In this document: positions 5,623 through 5,876 of the stretch, piece by piece
Position numbering within the stretch: the first letter of the stretch is position 1
Layout: every line of letters begins with the position of its first letter
Notes under the pieces: model-generated
What the model was told of the DNA's origin: nothing
The model's input: the letters and a program-made list of their open reading frames with translations, nothing else
Database searches by the model: none
NCBI GenBank assembly: GCA_025061865.1
Contig: JANXAA010000152.1
Location: 1 to 5,876 of the forward strand
Source of the DNA: Acidobacteriota bacterium
GTDB taxonomy: Bacteria; Acidobacteriota; HRBIN11
Direction of reading: 5' to 3'
DNA: 5,876 nucleotides
Program-made: the position numbers and the translations under genes

Positions 5623-5876
5623 ATGATCCCCCGGTATACTCTTCCCGAGATGGCGCGGTGGTGGTCGGATGAATTCCGTCTCCAGTGCTGGCTGGACGTG
5701 GAGCTGGCTGTCTTGGAGGCGTTTGTCCGACTGGGCTGGTTGACTTCCGAAGAGTTCGAGTCGATCCGGTCGAAGATTCGAGTCTCCGCTGAAGAAGTCC
5801 AGGCCCGAGAGGCCCTGACCCAGCATGACGTCGTCGCTTTCGTCGAAAGCGCCAGTGCCCCCCTGGGTCCCCTGGG
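5623..5876 (+). CDS. purB: Adenylosuccinate lyase, N-terminal part (cut by window edge)
   Basis: The enzyme cleaves fumarate from SAICAR and from adenylosuccinate, two steps of purine synthesis, as a cytoplasmic homotetramer of the fumarase/aspartase superfamily. The first 84 codons are present, about one fifth of the usual roughly 430-residue B. subtilis-type protein. The start MIPRYTLPEMARWWSDE is highly typical of PurB (usual form MIPRYTRPEM..IWSDE), and TQHDVVAF (66-73) matches the family's TRHDV.AF with its active-site His at position 68, the same number as in B. subtilis PurB; Gln replaces the usual Arg before it. The ATG at 5623 follows GGAGG (5609-5613) at 9 bases. It is divergent from kdsD, 484 bp away. 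The remainder lies beyond the window, so completeness cannot be judged. Confidence 0.93.
   Translation, partial: MIPRYTLPEMARWWSDEFRLQCWLDVELAVLEAFVRLGWLTSEEFESIRSKIRVSAEEVQAREALTQHDVVAFVESASAPLGPL

Overview
The window is an ordinary-looking stretch of bacterial chromosome, G+C-rich (roughly 60% by eye), with four complete protein genes and one cut off by the right edge. The adjacent dnaN and recF genes place it next to the usual dnaA-dnaN-recF neighbourhood, so the replication origin may be close. A KdsD-type arabinose-5-phosphate isomerase implies a Gram-negative envelope with Kdo-containing lipopolysaccharide. An activator with an intact GAFTGA loop implies that the cell uses sigma-54. The phylum cannot be named from this sequence alone; gene order differs from the usual proteobacterial one (no gyrB after recF, no kdsC/lptCAB after kdsD).

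Layout: 1-439 is non-coding. Its first 100 bases are only about 33% G+C and show a sharp pyrimidine-to-purine switch, short tandem repeats and DnaA-box-like and DnaA-trio-like words, which together make it a candidate origin segment. A sigma-70-type promoter (347-376) precedes dnaN (440-1660, sliding clamp with an unusual acidic tail). recF (1706-2806) follows in the same operon. On the opposite strand, a sigma-54 enhancer-binding protein without a receiver domain (3872-2685) runs into the 3' end of recF and overlaps it by 122 bp. Upstream of it on the same strand is kdsD (5138-4137), separated by a 264-bp gap that holds nothing recognisable. kdsD and purB (5623 to beyond the right edge) are divergent. 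The 484 bp between them hold a good promoter for kdsD, a 10-bp inverted repeat across that promoter, three G+C-rich hairpins (one resembling a dispersed intergenic repeat) and a bulged stem-loop just before purB.

Function: dnaN and recF serve replication and gap repair. kdsD starts Kdo synthesis from ribulose 5-phosphate. purB acts in purine synthesis. The activator's targets are unknown. I see no clear sign of a mobile element, CRISPR array, defence system or novel multi-gene system. The points most worth checking are the origin-like segment, the DnaN tail, the overprinted end of the activator and the structured kdsD-purB spacer.
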